NCBI GenBank assembly: GCA_031551485.1
Contig: JAVBNO010000079.1
Location: forward strand, 1 to 28,270
DNA: 28,270 nucleotides
Source: JAVBNO01 sp031551485
GTDB lineage: Bacteria > Bacillota > Clostridia > Oscillospirales > Ruminococcaceae
Direction: 5' to 3'
Positions 1 to 8,204 of the stretch are shown piece after piece. The notes under the pieces are model-generated. The model did not search any database and was not told the DNA's origin. It saw only the letters and a list, made by a program, of their open reading frames with translations. A program made the translations under genes and the position numbers. Position 1 is the first letter of the stretch, and each line of letters opens with the position of its first letter.

Positions 1-262
1 CATCTTTGGTTGTAACGAAGGTTCCACTGCCGGCACAGGCAACGCGATTAAAGCCTCGGGCGGCAGCAAAGTGATCGGCGTTGGCTTTGATAAATCCGAC
101 GCGATCCTGAACCTGATCAACGACGGTTTCCTGCTGTGCGCTATGGCCCAAAACCCCGATGTAATGGGCTATGAAGGCGTTAAGGCGACAGTAGCGGCTC
201 TGGAAGGCCAGTCGCTTGGTGGTAAGGTTACCGATACCGGCGTTTCCGTCTTGAAGAAATAA
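1..262 (+). CDS. Sugar ABC transporter substrate-binding protein, C-terminal fragment (cut by window edge)
   Basis: The open frame runs from base 2 to the TAA at 260-262 with no start, so only about the last 86 residues are present. The sequence contains CNEGSTAGTGNAIKASG followed by KVIGVGFDKS, which resembles the C-terminal lobe of ribose/galactose-type periplasmic binding proteins (Peripla_BP_4). There a bound sugar is contacted by residues after a conserved GxD strand. The protein would deliver a sugar to an ABC importer whose other genes should lie upstream. The in-frame ATG at 71 is internal and is not a start. A strong terminator follows 12 bases after the stop, so the downstream regulatory operon is a separate unit, although its job is probably to control this transporter. 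Confidence 0.75.
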   Translation, partial: IFGCNEGSTAGTGNAIKASGGSKVIGVGFDKSDAILNLINDGFLLCAMAQNPDVMGYEGVKATVAALEGQSLGGKVTDTGVSVLKK

Positions 263-274
263 GTCCTCCTAAAA

Positions 275-309
275 GGGGCGTCGGTCATTGTACCGGCGCC
301 CCTTTTTTG
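275..309 (+). terminator. Rho-independent terminator after the sugar-binding protein gene
   Basis: A ten-base stem (275-284 pairs with 293-302, one G-U pair) closes an eight-base loop and is followed by six T residues. Confidence 0.9.
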
Positions 310-388
310 TTGAAATACCTACGTTCTTGTGCTAAGCTAATAAATATAAAAACAAGGGAAAACATCTCTACGCAAGGGGGGCCTGGGT

Positions 389-1969
389 ATGCTCAAGGTT
401 ATCATTGCGGACGACGAGGCCCGCGTGTGCCGATTGGTTCAAATGCTGGCGGATTGGGATGCGCTGGATATGCAAGTAACCGGCACCGCCGCCAACGGCC
501 TGGAAGCACTCGAGTTGGTCAAGGAACAAAACCCCGATATTTTGATTACCGATATCCGTATGCCCGGCTGTGACGGGCTGGAGCTGATTGAAAAGGCGAG
601 AACGTTTTCACCCAATCTGCAAATTGTAATTATTAGCGGCTACGCGCAATTTGAATACGCGCAGGCGGCCATTCGCTTTGGCGTGGGCGGCTATTTGCTC
701 AAACCGATCAAAAAAGAAGCGCTGATGACGACGCTGCAGCATTTGGGCGAACAGTGCCGCGCCCAGGCTGACTCGGTTACCGCCATGGAAGATCTGCGCA
801 ATAAAAGTCAGGGCATGCTGCTTGACAAGCTTTTGGAGGACCTGTTACACGGACGCTTTCCGCCCGAGACCTGGAGCCAGCTTTCTGAAGGGGCGAATAC
901 GCCCGCCCAGGGCGGTCTTTTTCAGGTTTTTATACTGAAAGCCGATTATGAGCCGCAGCACACAAACAGCATGCAAGTGGCGATGATTCGCAAAAAGACG
1001 GAAGAAATTTTTGAGTCAACACTATTGCCCGTGTGTTTTTTCGGTCTTTTGCATTTCCAGCGCTCAGCGGGATACGGCATTTTCCATTTTGAGCAGCAAC
1101 GGCTGGATGAAATCCGCGGCGAACTGCGCAAATTTCTAAATCAGATGCAGGCGCAGAAATCCTTTTTCGGACAAGTTGAGTTTTCCCTTTCCCTCGGCCG
1201 GGCTGTGGACTGCGCGGCCGATCTTACTGTCTCGATGCGCGAGGCGCAAAATTCGCTTTCCGAACGGCTTGTACAAGGTACAGGCCGCCTGCTGGAAGCT
1301 GTTTTGCCGCCCTCGAATATTCGTACGCAGCAGATTTTGGACAAATACAGCCGCATGATTGAATATGCTGTAGACTCCTTAAGCCTGGATGAAGCGGAAA
1401 AAGCTGCGCGCGAATTTGCGAATGCGATTGGACAAGTTGAGAATGTCCGTGGATACGAGCTGCTGGAACTTGTGCTTGCCGCAGGAAGAGCTCTTGCGGC
1501 GCGGGTAACCATTGAAGACAAAGCTGAACTGCTGAGCGAATTTGAAGAATGCTGCGAGTCCTGTGGCAGCGCCGAACGGCTTTTGGGGTGCCTGTATGAT
1601 TTTCAATCCCGGCAAATTGAACAGATGCAACGGCGCCGCGAAAGCGAGACGATTCGCCCCATCCGCCTTGCCAAGCAGTATATTCAGCGGAATTACAGCG
1701 AGCCGATCACTTTGGAGGATGTCTGCGCCGCCACCGGATTTAGTGTAAGCTATTTTAGCACCATGTTCAAAAAAGAAACCGGCGAAGGGTTTTCGAAATA
1801 TTTGACGCGGGTGCGCATGGAACAGGCAAAAACGCTTTTGCAAGACACCAATCTCTCCATTGCGGAGATTTGTGGGCGTGTTGGTTACAGCGATTTGAAA
1901 CATTTCGCGAACACTTTTAAAAAGTCCACAAGTTTGAACCCCGGACAATACCGCAAGCTGTACGGATAA
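389..1969 (+). CDS. YesN-type response regulator (receiver plus AraC DNA-binding domain)
   Basis: This is a 526-residue cytoplasmic response regulator. The N-terminal receiver domain (about 1-120) has the acidic pair D8/D9, the phospho-acceptor D55 in ITDIRMPG and the conserved K105 in LLKP. The C-terminal 100 residues form an AraC-type double helix-turn-helix, recognisable from ITLEDVCAATGFSVSYFSTM and VGYSDLKHFANTFKK. The roughly 280-residue middle part is poorly conserved, as in YesN relatives. The ATG at 389 follows a purine-rich site (aagggggg, 373-380). The histidine kinase starts 25 bases downstream, so the two form a cognate pair. YesN-type regulators usually activate nearby carbohydrate transport genes, and the sugar-binding protein gene just upstream is the likely target (inference). 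Confidence 0.93.
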   Translation: MLKVIIADDEARVCRLVQMLADWDALDMQVTGTAANGLEALELVKEQNPDILITDIRMPGCDGLELIEKARTFSPNLQIVIISGYAQFEYAQAAIRFGVGGYLLKPIKKEALMTTLQHLGEQCRAQADSVTAMEDLRNKSQGMLLDKLLEDLLHGRFPPETWSQLSEGANTPAQGGLFQVFILKADYEPQHTNSMQVAMIRKKTEEIFESTLLPVCFFGLLHFQRSAGYGIFHFEQQRLDEIRGELRKFLNQMQAQKSFFGQVEFSLSLGRAVDCAADLTVSMREAQNSLSERLVQGTGRLLEAVLPPSNIRTQQILDKYSRMIEYAVDSLSLDEAEKAAREFANAIGQVENVRGYELLELVLAAGRALAARVTIEDKAELLSEFEECCESCGSAERLLGCLYDFQSRQIEQMQRRRESETIRPIRLAKQYIQRNYSEPITLEDVCAATGFSVSYFSTMFKKETGEGFSKYLTRVRMEQAKTLLQDTNLSIAEICGRVGYSDLKHFANTFKKSTSLNPGQYRKLYG

Positions 1970-1994
1970 TCCTTTTGAAAGCGGGGGGTTTGTG

Positions 1995-3017
1995 ATGAAT
2001 CGGGTAAAAATCCGGTGGGGATATCTCTCTTTTCGCGTCACAGTCATTTTTTTGTGCTGGCTGGCGCTTTTCTTGTGCGAGATTTTTTTTGCCTTTTCGC
2101 CACTTTTTATTCTTTTTTGCGCCGTGATTATCGCAGCTGTCAGCTGGTTTTTCATTATCCGCCCATACCTTCGCACCGAGCAGATGATTGCCCTCTTTTT
2201 GGAGGGATACACCCTGACCGCGAATGAACAATCGGGCGGCGTGCCCCTTTCACCCGCCACCAAGCGGCTGTTTGAGCAACTGCAAGAGGTTTTGAGCCCG
2301 ACGCAGCTGTTCCATATGAACCGGCGACAGGCACAATATTTGGCGCTGCAAAATCAGATTAATCCGCATTTTCTGTATAATACCCTTGAAAGTATTCGCA
2401 GCGAGGCCATGCTTGCCGGGCTCAACGATGTGTCGGACATGACTGAATCATTGGCGACTTTTTTTCGTTACACCATTACGAAAGTTGAAAATCTTGTTTC
2501 GGTGGAGGAAGAGCTGCAGAACTGCGAGACCTATTTTTCCATTCAGAAATACCGGTTTGGAGACCGTTTGACACTCACCATTCAGTGCGATCCCGAAGAC
2601 CGGGGGGAAATTTTTCGCTGCCGCATTCCCAAGCTCACCATGCAACCGATTTTGGAAAACAGCATTATCCACGGCACCGAGCTTAAGATTGGCACCGGGC
2701 ATCTGACAATTCATTTGGAACGGACGGAAAATCATTTGCTGATACGCGTTTCTGATGACGGGCTTGGCATGGATGAGGATACACTCACCAAAATCAACAG
2801 CCGTTTGGGCAAAGACAACTTCAGCATTGCCAAACAGGAAGAAGAGGCCAAAGGCGGCCTTGCGCTTGTGAACGTGGACAACCGCATCCGTCTTTTGTTC
2901 GGACACGAATACGGCCTGCATGTCTTTTCGATTCCCGGCGTAGGCACCGATGTTGAAATTACGCTGCCCGCCATGAACAACGATGGTGAGGTGCAAAACA
3001 GCGAGGTGCTGCAATGA
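1995..3017 (+). CDS. LytS/YesM-type sensor histidine kinase with minimal extracellular region
   Basis: This 340-residue membrane kinase should phosphorylate the response regulator encoded upstream. The His_kinase domain (PF06580) is clear: the phospho-accepting His is in NQINPHFLYNT (about residue 125), the N box is QPILENSIIHG, and the ATP lid region is SDDGLGMDED. The N terminus holds two nearly contiguous hydrophobic helices (about 13-55) joined by only a few residues. There is no room for the large extracellular Cache-type sensor or for the HAMP linker usual in YesM kinases. The ATG at 1995 sits six bases after a GGGGGG ribosome site; a GTG three bases earlier is less well placed. The stop overlaps the next start as ATGA, indicating translational coupling to the ABC-like gene. 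Confidence 0.9.
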   Translation: MNRVKIRWGYLSFRVTVIFLCWLALFLCEIFFAFSPLFILFCAVIIAAVSWFFIIRPYLRTEQMIALFLEGYTLTANEQSGGVPLSPATKRLFEQLQEVLSPTQLFHMNRRQAQYLALQNQINPHFLYNTLESIRSEAMLAGLNDVSDMTESLATFFRYTITKVENLVSVEEELQNCETYFSIQKYRFGDRLTLTIQCDPEDRGEIFRCRIPKLTMQPILENSIIHGTELKIGTGHLTIHLERTENHLLIRVSDDGLGMDEDTLTKINSRLGKDNFSIAKQEEEAKGGLALVNVDNRIRLLFGHEYGLHVFSIPGVGTDVEITLPAMNNDGEVQNSEVLQ

Positions 3018-4513
3018 GACAAGAGGTTTTGCGCATGGAGCGGGTGAGCTGCCAGGAGCAGGGTGTCATTCAGCTGGACGATTTTAATCTGCGCATTTTT
3101 TCCGGCGAAATCACCGGCCTTTTGCCAATCAACAATCACGGACTCACCACTCTTTTGCGCCTTTTACAGCGGAATACCCCCCTGCGCTATGGCTATGTCT
3201 ATTACCGCGGCGAGCAGGTAAACACGTGGCGCGCTGCCAAATACCGTCGCAACCGCATTGGGTTGATTCAAAGCGAGCGCTGTCTTGTTGAGGGGCTTAC
3301 GGTTGCGGATAATATCTTTGTGCTACGGCAGGGCTTTAAAACATGGCTGATTCGGCCACATGTGCTTAAAAAGCAACTTTTCCCTTTTTTGGAAAGCATC
3401 GATATTCATATCCGCGCCGATTCGTATGTAGAGGATCTTTCCCCTTTTGAAAAGGCCGTGGTCGACGTGCTGAAATCTGTTGTGGCCGGTTGCCGGCTGA
3501 TTGTCTTGCGCGATATCAGCGCAACCCTGAGCGAAGATGAGCTTAAAAAAATCCACAGACTCATTCGCCACTACGCGGACGAGGGCCTGTCTTTTTTATA
3601 CATTGACTTTCATTTGGAGGAATTGCGGCAGGTCTGCGACAAAGTGGCGCTGATGTCAAACGGGCGCATTGTCAAAGTGTTGATGAGCGACGCCATTACA
3701 CCGGAGGCTTTTCGCAATTACACAAAGGTTTATACCGATAAAGTGATGGAACAGATCATACGCACCGAGCCGATCTGTGAGACACGAGCCGCGGTCTTTG
3801 AGGCGGAGCGGCTTGGTGGCTCGATCATCAACAACCTGAGTTTTTCGGTCTCGGCCGGCGAATGTCTGGTGCTTCAGGATGTTGACAACCGGATTTTCGG
3901 CGAGCTTTTGTCCATTCTGAACGGTGAATCGGTTCCCGAAAGCGGCACAGTGCGCATTGGAGGGCAGACGCTTTCGCGCCGGAACTGCCGTGAAATTGCG
4001 ATCATCCAGGAACTTCCATCAAAAACCATGCTGTTTGATGAGCTTAGTTATCTGGATAACTTGTGTTTTTCTTTGGATCACCGTCTGCCCGAAATCTGGC
4101 GCAGCGTAAATGTACAAGAAGGAATCCGCCGCGAATATGCGTCTTTGCTTGGCGACGATGTGTTTGATATGCGCGTGGATACCCTTAGTGAAATACAAAA
4201 ATACAAGCTTGTGTACACTCGAATCGCCATTCAAAAACCCAGGGTCGTGTTTTGCGTTCAGCCCTTTCGCCGCGCCGACATCGAGCTTAGAATGCACGTT
4301 TGGAGCCTTTTGAAAATGCTGCTTGACAAAGGCATTTCCGTTGTCATTCTGGCGGTGAATCTGGCAGACAGTCTATCCCTTGCCGACCGGCTGATCCGCC
4401 TGCAAAAGAGCAGGCCGGACCAAACCTACCTTCGCCACGAGTTTTCTACAATGCCGATAAGCGCGCCCTGGGTCGATGTTTACCAAGAGGTAGACGGCGG
4501 CAAAGCGCCATGA
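3014..4513 (+). CDS. Degenerate two-domain sugar ABC ATPase-like protein, probably non-catalytic
   Basis: The 499-residue length, the two tandem cassettes (about 1-245 and 260-490) and scattered motifs match the RbsA/MglA family of sugar-importer ATPases, but the catalytic motifs are gone. The Walker A region of domain 1 reads LLPINNHGLTTLL, without the GK[S/T] loop. The signature is LSPFEKAV, Walker B is LIVLRDIS, and the switch His is replaced in IDFHLEEL. In domain 2 Walker A is QDVDNRIFGELL, the signature region is LSEIQKYK and Walker B is VVFCVQPFRR. ATP hydrolysis is therefore unlikely. It is translationally coupled to the histidine kinase by ATGA overlap. I infer a regulatory or adaptor role, perhaps docking on a sugar permease to report transport state to the kinase. 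The frame is intact with no stops, which argues against simple decay. Confidence 0.8.
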   Translation: MRQEVLRMERVSCQEQGVIQLDDFNLRIFSGEITGLLPINNHGLTTLLRLLQRNTPLRYGYVYYRGEQVNTWRAAKYRRNRIGLIQSERCLVEGLTVADNIFVLRQGFKTWLIRPHVLKKQLFPFLESIDIHIRADSYVEDLSPFEKAVVDVLKSVVAGCRLIVLRDISATLSEDELKKIHRLIRHYADEGLSFLYIDFHLEELRQVCDKVALMSNGRIVKVLMSDAITPEAFRNYTKVYTDKVMEQIIRTEPICETRAAVFEAERLGGSIINNLSFSVSAGECLVLQDVDNRIFGELLSILNGESVPESGTVRIGGQTLSRRNCREIAIIQELPSKTMLFDELSYLDNLCFSLDHRLPEIWRSVNVQEGIRREYASLLGDDVFDMRVDTLSEIQKYKLVYTRIAIQKPRVVFCVQPFRRADIELRMHVWSLLKMLLDKGISVVILAVNLADSLSLADRLIRLQKSRPDQTYLRHEFSTMPISAPWVDVYQEVDGGKAP

Positions 4514-4680
4514 GAAATGCCCTTTCCGGCGAAAAATGGTTGCCGGATACTTTTACCCTTATCAAACTTCGGCGGGAAAAGTTGACGGGTGATATATATT
4601 GTATTTGTGCCTTATGGCAAAGGGGGTATTTTCCAAATGGCAAAGATCGTAAACAGCGTAACGCCGTGGCCGGCGGATAG
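4510..4680 (+). pseudogene. Possible stump of a fourth operon gene (56-codon ORF starting by ATGA overlap)
   Basis: An ATG at 4510 overlaps the stop of the ABC-like gene as ATGA, the same junction used between the kinase and the ABC-like gene. The first 25 or so codons (MRNALSGEKWLPDTFTLIKL and on) use codons like the operon upstream. The rest runs through the leader and start of the next gene and looks non-coding. A hairpin lies inside (TCCGGC 4525-4530 with GCCGGA 4542-4547, then TACTTTT) and could act as a weak terminator. It may be a truncated gene cut near 4580, or chance reading into the intergenic space. Confidence 0.25.
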
Positions 4681-5047
4681 GATGGAAAGCTACCGGTGGT
4701 TAGATGAACACCTGCAAAAACAGCCGGCCGCTGAAAAGGAATTCCAATCCGCATGGCAGGCATACAAATATCTGCTGCGGGGCAAAATGTACGCTTACAT
4801 CGGCGTGAACGACCAAAACGGCAGGCCCATCATCACCTTGAAATTGGAGCCTGGTTATAGCGACTTACTGCGCCGCGAATATGCCGACATTGTACCGGGC
4901 TATTATATGAACAAGATACATTGGAGCACCGTATATTTGGACGGCGCAGTACCACAGGAGGTAATTGCCGACATGGCATACGCCTCTTATAAAACGATGC
5001 TCTCATCACTCAGCAAGCAAGCCCAACGGGAGATCATGGGCGAATGA
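4637..5047 (+). CDS. MmcQ/YjbR family protein
   Basis: The 136-residue protein matches the MmcQ/YjbR family (CyaY-like fold, often described as DNA-binding, biochemical role not settled). The most telling stretch is PGYYMNKIHWSTVYLDG, close to the family's typical PGYHMNKKHW segment, preceded by a strand region YAYIGVND and LKLEPGYSDLL. It is cytoplasmic, with no signal or membrane segment. The ATG at 4637 follows an AAAGGGGG site at about 4619-4625; the ORF is open upstream, but the extra 16 residues have no family counterpart. It begins an accessory block and is followed after about 50 bases by an acetyltransferase gene. Confidence 0.8.
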   Translation: MAKIVNSVTPWPADRMESYRWLDEHLQKQPAAEKEFQSAWQAYKYLLRGKMYAYIGVNDQNGRPIITLKLEPGYSDLLRREYADIVPGYYMNKIHWSTVYLDGAVPQEVIADMAYASYKTMLSSLSKQAQREIMGE

Positions 5048-5099
5048 TCATATTTTTCTTACTAAATGCCGGGGAAGGCAAACGATTGGATGGTGCGTT

Positions 5100-5543
5100 T
5101 TGGAGATTAAGAAGATTTGTGAAAACAAAAAGCAGTTCCTTGATTTACTCTTATTAGCCGATGAACAAGAATTGATGATAGACAAATATTTAGCGCGAGG
5201 CGATCTTTTCGCTTTATATGATAACGGCTTAAAAAGCGTATGTGTCGTGACAATGGAAAGTGATGATGTTTGTGAGCTAAAAAACATTGCCACTTATGAG
5301 AAATGGCATGGCCATGGATATGGCAGCAAACTATTACACCATATATTTTCGTATTACAAAGGCAAGTGCACAACCATGCTTGTGGGAACAGGTGACTGCC
5401 CCTGGATTTTGCAGTTTTATGAGAAAAACGGTTTTGTGATTTCTCATCGGATCAAGGACTTTTTTATAGACAATTATGACCACCCGATGTTTGAAGATGG
5501 TATTCAGTTGGTGGACATGGTTTATTTAAGTAAAGCGCTATGA
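5100..5543 (+). CDS. GNAT family N-acetyltransferase
   Basis: A 147-residue protein with GNAT features. The N-terminal helices are followed by strands carrying SVCVVTME. The acetyl-CoA pyrophosphate loop region is EKWHGHGYGSKLL, and the late motif WILQFYEKNGF is typical of motif B. It would transfer an acetyl group from acetyl-CoA to an unknown amine. No ATG fits: the frame begins best at TTG 5100 (reading LEIKKICENKKQF), with a GGGGAAGG site rather far upstream at 5071-5078, so the exact start is uncertain. The gene is more AT-rich than the core genes in the window, consistent with an accessory acquisition. Confidence 0.8.
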   Translation: MEIKKICENKKQFLDLLLLADEQELMIDKYLARGDLFALYDNGLKSVCVVTMESDDVCELKNIATYEKWHGHGYGSKLLHHIFSYYKGKCTTMLVGTGDCPWILQFYEKNGFVISHRIKDFFIDNYDHPMFEDGIQLVDMVYLSKAL

Positions 5544-5673
5544 CAAAGTCGTTTTTTTAGCCGAACGCTTATTGTGCCGACAGCAAGGTAAAGCGTTCCT
5601 CTCACTTTCGTGCATGGATAGAGCGGAAACCAAAATCCAATTCCACTATACTTGGGTCAAGGAGATGATGCGA

Positions 5674-6564
5674 ATGGAATGGCTGGATAGACTAAACGAC
5701 GCCTTGACCTACATGGAAGATCATCTGGATGGTGATATATCTTTTCAACGGGCCGCACAGCTTGCCTGCTCGTCGGTGTACCACTTTCAGCGGATGTTCT
5801 CTTACATCGCCGGTGTACCGCTGTCGGAATATTTGCGCCGCAGACGCATGACAATGGCAGCGTTCGATCTGCAAAATGGCGCAAAGGTGCTGGATGTGTC
5901 GTTGCGATACGGTTATGAATCGCCCACGGCATTTAACCGCGCGTTCCAGACAGTGCATGGAATTACACCGTCGATGGCGCAAAAAAACGGCGCCGTGCTC
6001 AAAGCGTTTCCACGCATCGGCTTCCAAATGTCAATCAAAGGAGAAATGGAAATGGAATACCGCATCGTAAAGAAAGACGCGTTTCGTATCGTAGGCGTGC
6101 GTGACCCGATTCATATTGCGCCAAAACCGGAAGCAGGGATGGACTTCGACCCTGCCGAGATCGAGGAAAGCTTCAAACAGGTACCGATCTTTTGGCAGGA
6201 ATCCGGTCAAAATGGTACCATTACGAAGCTGGCTTCCTTGATGAACCGGGAGCCTATGGGTGTGCTCGGCATTTCTGACTGTACCAACGAGGGCGGCGCG
6301 AATTACTATTACATCGCCGTCTCCACCGACCGACCAACGCCGGAGGGTATGGTCGAGTTTACGGTACCCGCCTGTACATGGGCGGTCTTCTCGGGTGCTG
6401 GAGCCCCGACATCGATCCAAGACTTGCAAAAGCGCATTTTCTCTGAATGGCTGCCGACCTCGGGCTACGAGTGGGCCAATGCCCCGGATATCGAGGTGTA
6501 TCTCGACAATAACCCGACAAACATGAAGTATGAAGTATGGCTGCCAATTACCAAAAAAGCATAA
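5674..6564 (+). CDS. AraC family regulator with GyrI-like effector-binding domain
   Basis: This 296-residue cytoplasmic regulator has an N-terminal AraC DNA-binding domain (about 1-105), with MEWLDRLNDALTYMEDHLDG at the start, AAQLACSSVYHFQRMFSYIAG as first helix-turn-helix and LRYGYESPTAFNRAFQTVHG as second. A linker leads to a GyrI-like/SOUL-fold ligand domain (about 125-296, beginning MEYRIVKKDAFRIVGVR and ending YEVWLPI). This order is known from Rob/BmrR-like sensors of drugs or small hydrophobic molecules. ATG 5674 is chosen because AAGGAG at 5659-5664 lies nine bases upstream; ATG codons at 5665 and 5668 are too close to it. No target is obvious nearby. A bidirectional terminator overlaps its stop. 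Confidence 0.88.
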   Translation: MEWLDRLNDALTYMEDHLDGDISFQRAAQLACSSVYHFQRMFSYIAGVPLSEYLRRRRMTMAAFDLQNGAKVLDVSLRYGYESPTAFNRAFQTVHGITPSMAQKNGAVLKAFPRIGFQMSIKGEMEMEYRIVKKDAFRIVGVRDPIHIAPKPEAGMDFDPAEIEESFKQVPIFWQESGQNGTITKLASLMNREPMGVLGISDCTNEGGANYYYIAVSTDRPTPEGMVEFTVPACTWAVFSGAGAPTSIQDLQKRIFSEWLPTSGYEWANAPDIEVYLDNNPTNMKYEVWLPITKKA

Positions 6565-6608
6565 AAAGACCTGTCGTTCGGCTATACAGCCGGACGACAG
6601 GTCTTTTT
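6563..6608 (+). terminator. Long hairpin terminator, works in either direction
   Basis: The stem of about 21 base pairs (6563-6583 with 6588-6608) has A and T runs at its base and a four-base loop. It begins inside the TAA stop of the AraC gene and could also end minus-strand transcripts from the remnant at 6634-6997. Confidence 0.9.
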
Positions 6609-6633
6609 ATGCTTCACGCACTGGGCGGTTAGT

Positions 6634-6997
6634 CTAATCGTACAGCCGGCACACGTCGGGCTCATCCTCATCGGTGTAGCGGGTTGAGGTTTCGCTGATC
6701 GGTTTATGCAGAATGATAGGCCTCCAGACAGGCACCATTCTGTTGTGCTCGCTGGTCTGAATGACATTGTTCGTGCTGTCGAAGTTTTCAGCGAATATCG
6801 TATGTTTTCCAGAGGAACGCACCCGAATATCCGAAGGGAAAACACATCACTGCGCCCTTCTGCCAGGTCATGTGCTGCGTAGCGCCCATGGGCGTAAGCG
6901 AAGCGTAAGGCGCGGCAATGGGCTGCAGCGTGTCTACCTTTTGAAGCCGCGCGCATGTCTTTTCGCAATAGAAGGTTGAACCGCAAGAAGCAATGTG
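6634..6997 (-). pseudogene. Frameshifted remnant of an unrecognised gene
   Basis: On the minus strand one frame reads protein-like sequence from about 6997 (STFYCEKTCARLQKVDTLQP, then ASLTPMGATQHMTWQKGAV) and closes soon after. A second frame continues in the same style from about 6846 to the TAG at 6634 (DIRVRSSGKHTIFAENFD, then NNVIQTSEHNRMVPVWRP and an acidic tail ending CRLYD). Removing one C of the CCC run near 6836-6838 would join them into about 120 residues. There is no convincing start codon: the first frame opens directly after a TAA. I recognise no family. A genuine 62-codon gene starting at GTG 6822 is an alternative, but no ribosome site supports it. Confidence 0.4.
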
Positions 6998-7073
6998 TTA
7001 AAGTATGAATGGATTAATGTTATTAGGCAGCCTTTTGGGCAAATGGCCATATGGAATTGGAGGAGATCGTCTT

Positions 7074-8039
7074 ATGCGCAGCAACCCCTTGAATCCCGTA
7101 TACAAGATTTTAAATTCTGGTTCAACCGAAATCATATCCCCAGAAATGCCCATCATGATTGATATTGAAATAACAAATGCATGCAATTTCAGTTGTTTGT
7201 TTTGCCACACTGGAACGAAAGCACACAAAAGACCTATTGGATTCATGACAAGCGAATTGTATAAAAAGATTATTGACGAGATTACACCTTATCAGATCCC
7301 CCTGCGGTTTATTAGATGGGGAGAACCCATGCTGCATAAAGACTTTTTCGAATATTTGCGTTTTGCTAAAGAGCAGGGCATTATGTGCCACATCAACACT
7401 AACGGCTCCCTATTAGATCAGGCGGGTATTTTAAAGCTCTTGGAAATCAAACTGGATAGTCTAAAATTTTCCTTCCAAGGAACCGATGAAAAAACTTATG
7501 GCGAGATGCGATATGGTCAGAGTTTCAGCGATTTGGTCAATACCGTAAAACTATTTTCCGAATTAAGGGGAGATTTAGAATACCCCTATCTGCACGCAGC
7601 AACTACTGTTACATACGAAACGCCGGAAATGATACAATCCTTCATAAATTTACTGGAGCCATATTGTGATTTGGTTACAGTTGGAAAAACCAACTTATCC
7701 CATATTTCCTCAGAACAAATGAAGCTTCCAGAAGAGGCAAAGCAACTCTTCGATCACTATAAAGAAGTGGAATCAATAGAGAAAATATATAAAACATGCA
7801 ATGAGGTTTATAATAAGTTGTCTATAAACTGGGATGGAACCGTGAGTGCTTGCTGCGGAGATTATGATAATTATATGATCATCGGGGATTTAGCAAAATC
7901 ATCATTGCAAGATATTTGGCAAAACAGTAAAGAACTGAGGCATTTCCGTTCACTATTAAGTGCCCATAAACATGCAGATTTACCTTTGTGTCAGTATTGT
8001 TACGATGTGATGAATTTAAGGTCACCTATTTCAGTTTAG
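7074..8039 (+). CDS. Radical SAM protein with SPASM-like C-terminal cysteines
   Basis: A 321-residue cytoplasmic enzyme. The radical SAM cluster motif CxxxCxxC is at about residues 37-44 (ITNACNFSCLFCHTG), and a GE motif (RWGEP) follows. The C-terminal part has the SPASM/twitch pattern: a Cys before LSINWDGTVSACCGDYD, then IIGDLAKSSLQDIW and a final LCQYC. Proteins of this layout modify peptides, proteins or small molecules; here no precursor peptide or partner is visible, so the substrate is unknown. ATG 7074 is preceded by TTGGAGGAGA with good spacing; the ATG at 7005 has no such site. The gene is clearly more AT-rich than the core genes and is flanked by decayed reading frames, suggesting horizontal arrival. 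Confidence 0.88.
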   Translation: MRSNPLNPVYKILNSGSTEIISPEMPIMIDIEITNACNFSCLFCHTGTKAHKRPIGFMTSELYKKIIDEITPYQIPLRFIRWGEPMLHKDFFEYLRFAKEQGIMCHINTNGSLLDQAGILKLLEIKLDSLKFSFQGTDEKTYGEMRYGQSFSDLVNTVKLFSELRGDLEYPYLHAATTVTYETPEMIQSFINLLEPYCDLVTVGKTNLSHISSEQMKLPEEAKQLFDHYKEVESIEKIYKTCNEVYNKLSINWDGTVSACCGDYDNYMIIGDLAKSSLQDIWQNSKELRHFRSLLSAHKHADLPLCQYCYDVMNLRSPISV

Positions 8040-8072
8040 CTTGCATCCCATTATATATAATCCAGTATGGAT

Positions 8073-8115
8073 AAAACGCTGTTTAAGATTCAACCGACTT
8101 AAACAGCGTTTTTTT
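8073..8115 (+). terminator. Rho-independent terminator of the radical SAM gene
   Basis: A 15-base stem (8073-8087 with 8098-8112), a ten-base loop and an uninterrupted T run to 8115. Confidence 0.9.
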
Positions 8116-8204
8116 CGTCGCAATTGGGATACTGCCTTTTTTTGAGGGAGAGAAGGTTTGAACGATGAAGCAAAAATGTTTTTGTCTTGGCTGGTGCTGA
8201 CGGC

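Noticed and set aside
71..262. A complete 63-residue gene starting at ATG 71
   Set aside because: The frame is open to the window edge and the upstream residues fit the sugar-binding protein family, so this is an internal Met of a truncated gene.
1379..2263. A 294-codon minus-strand ORF across the regulator-kinase junction
   Set aside because: Opposite two clearly recognised genes and without motif or ribosome site.
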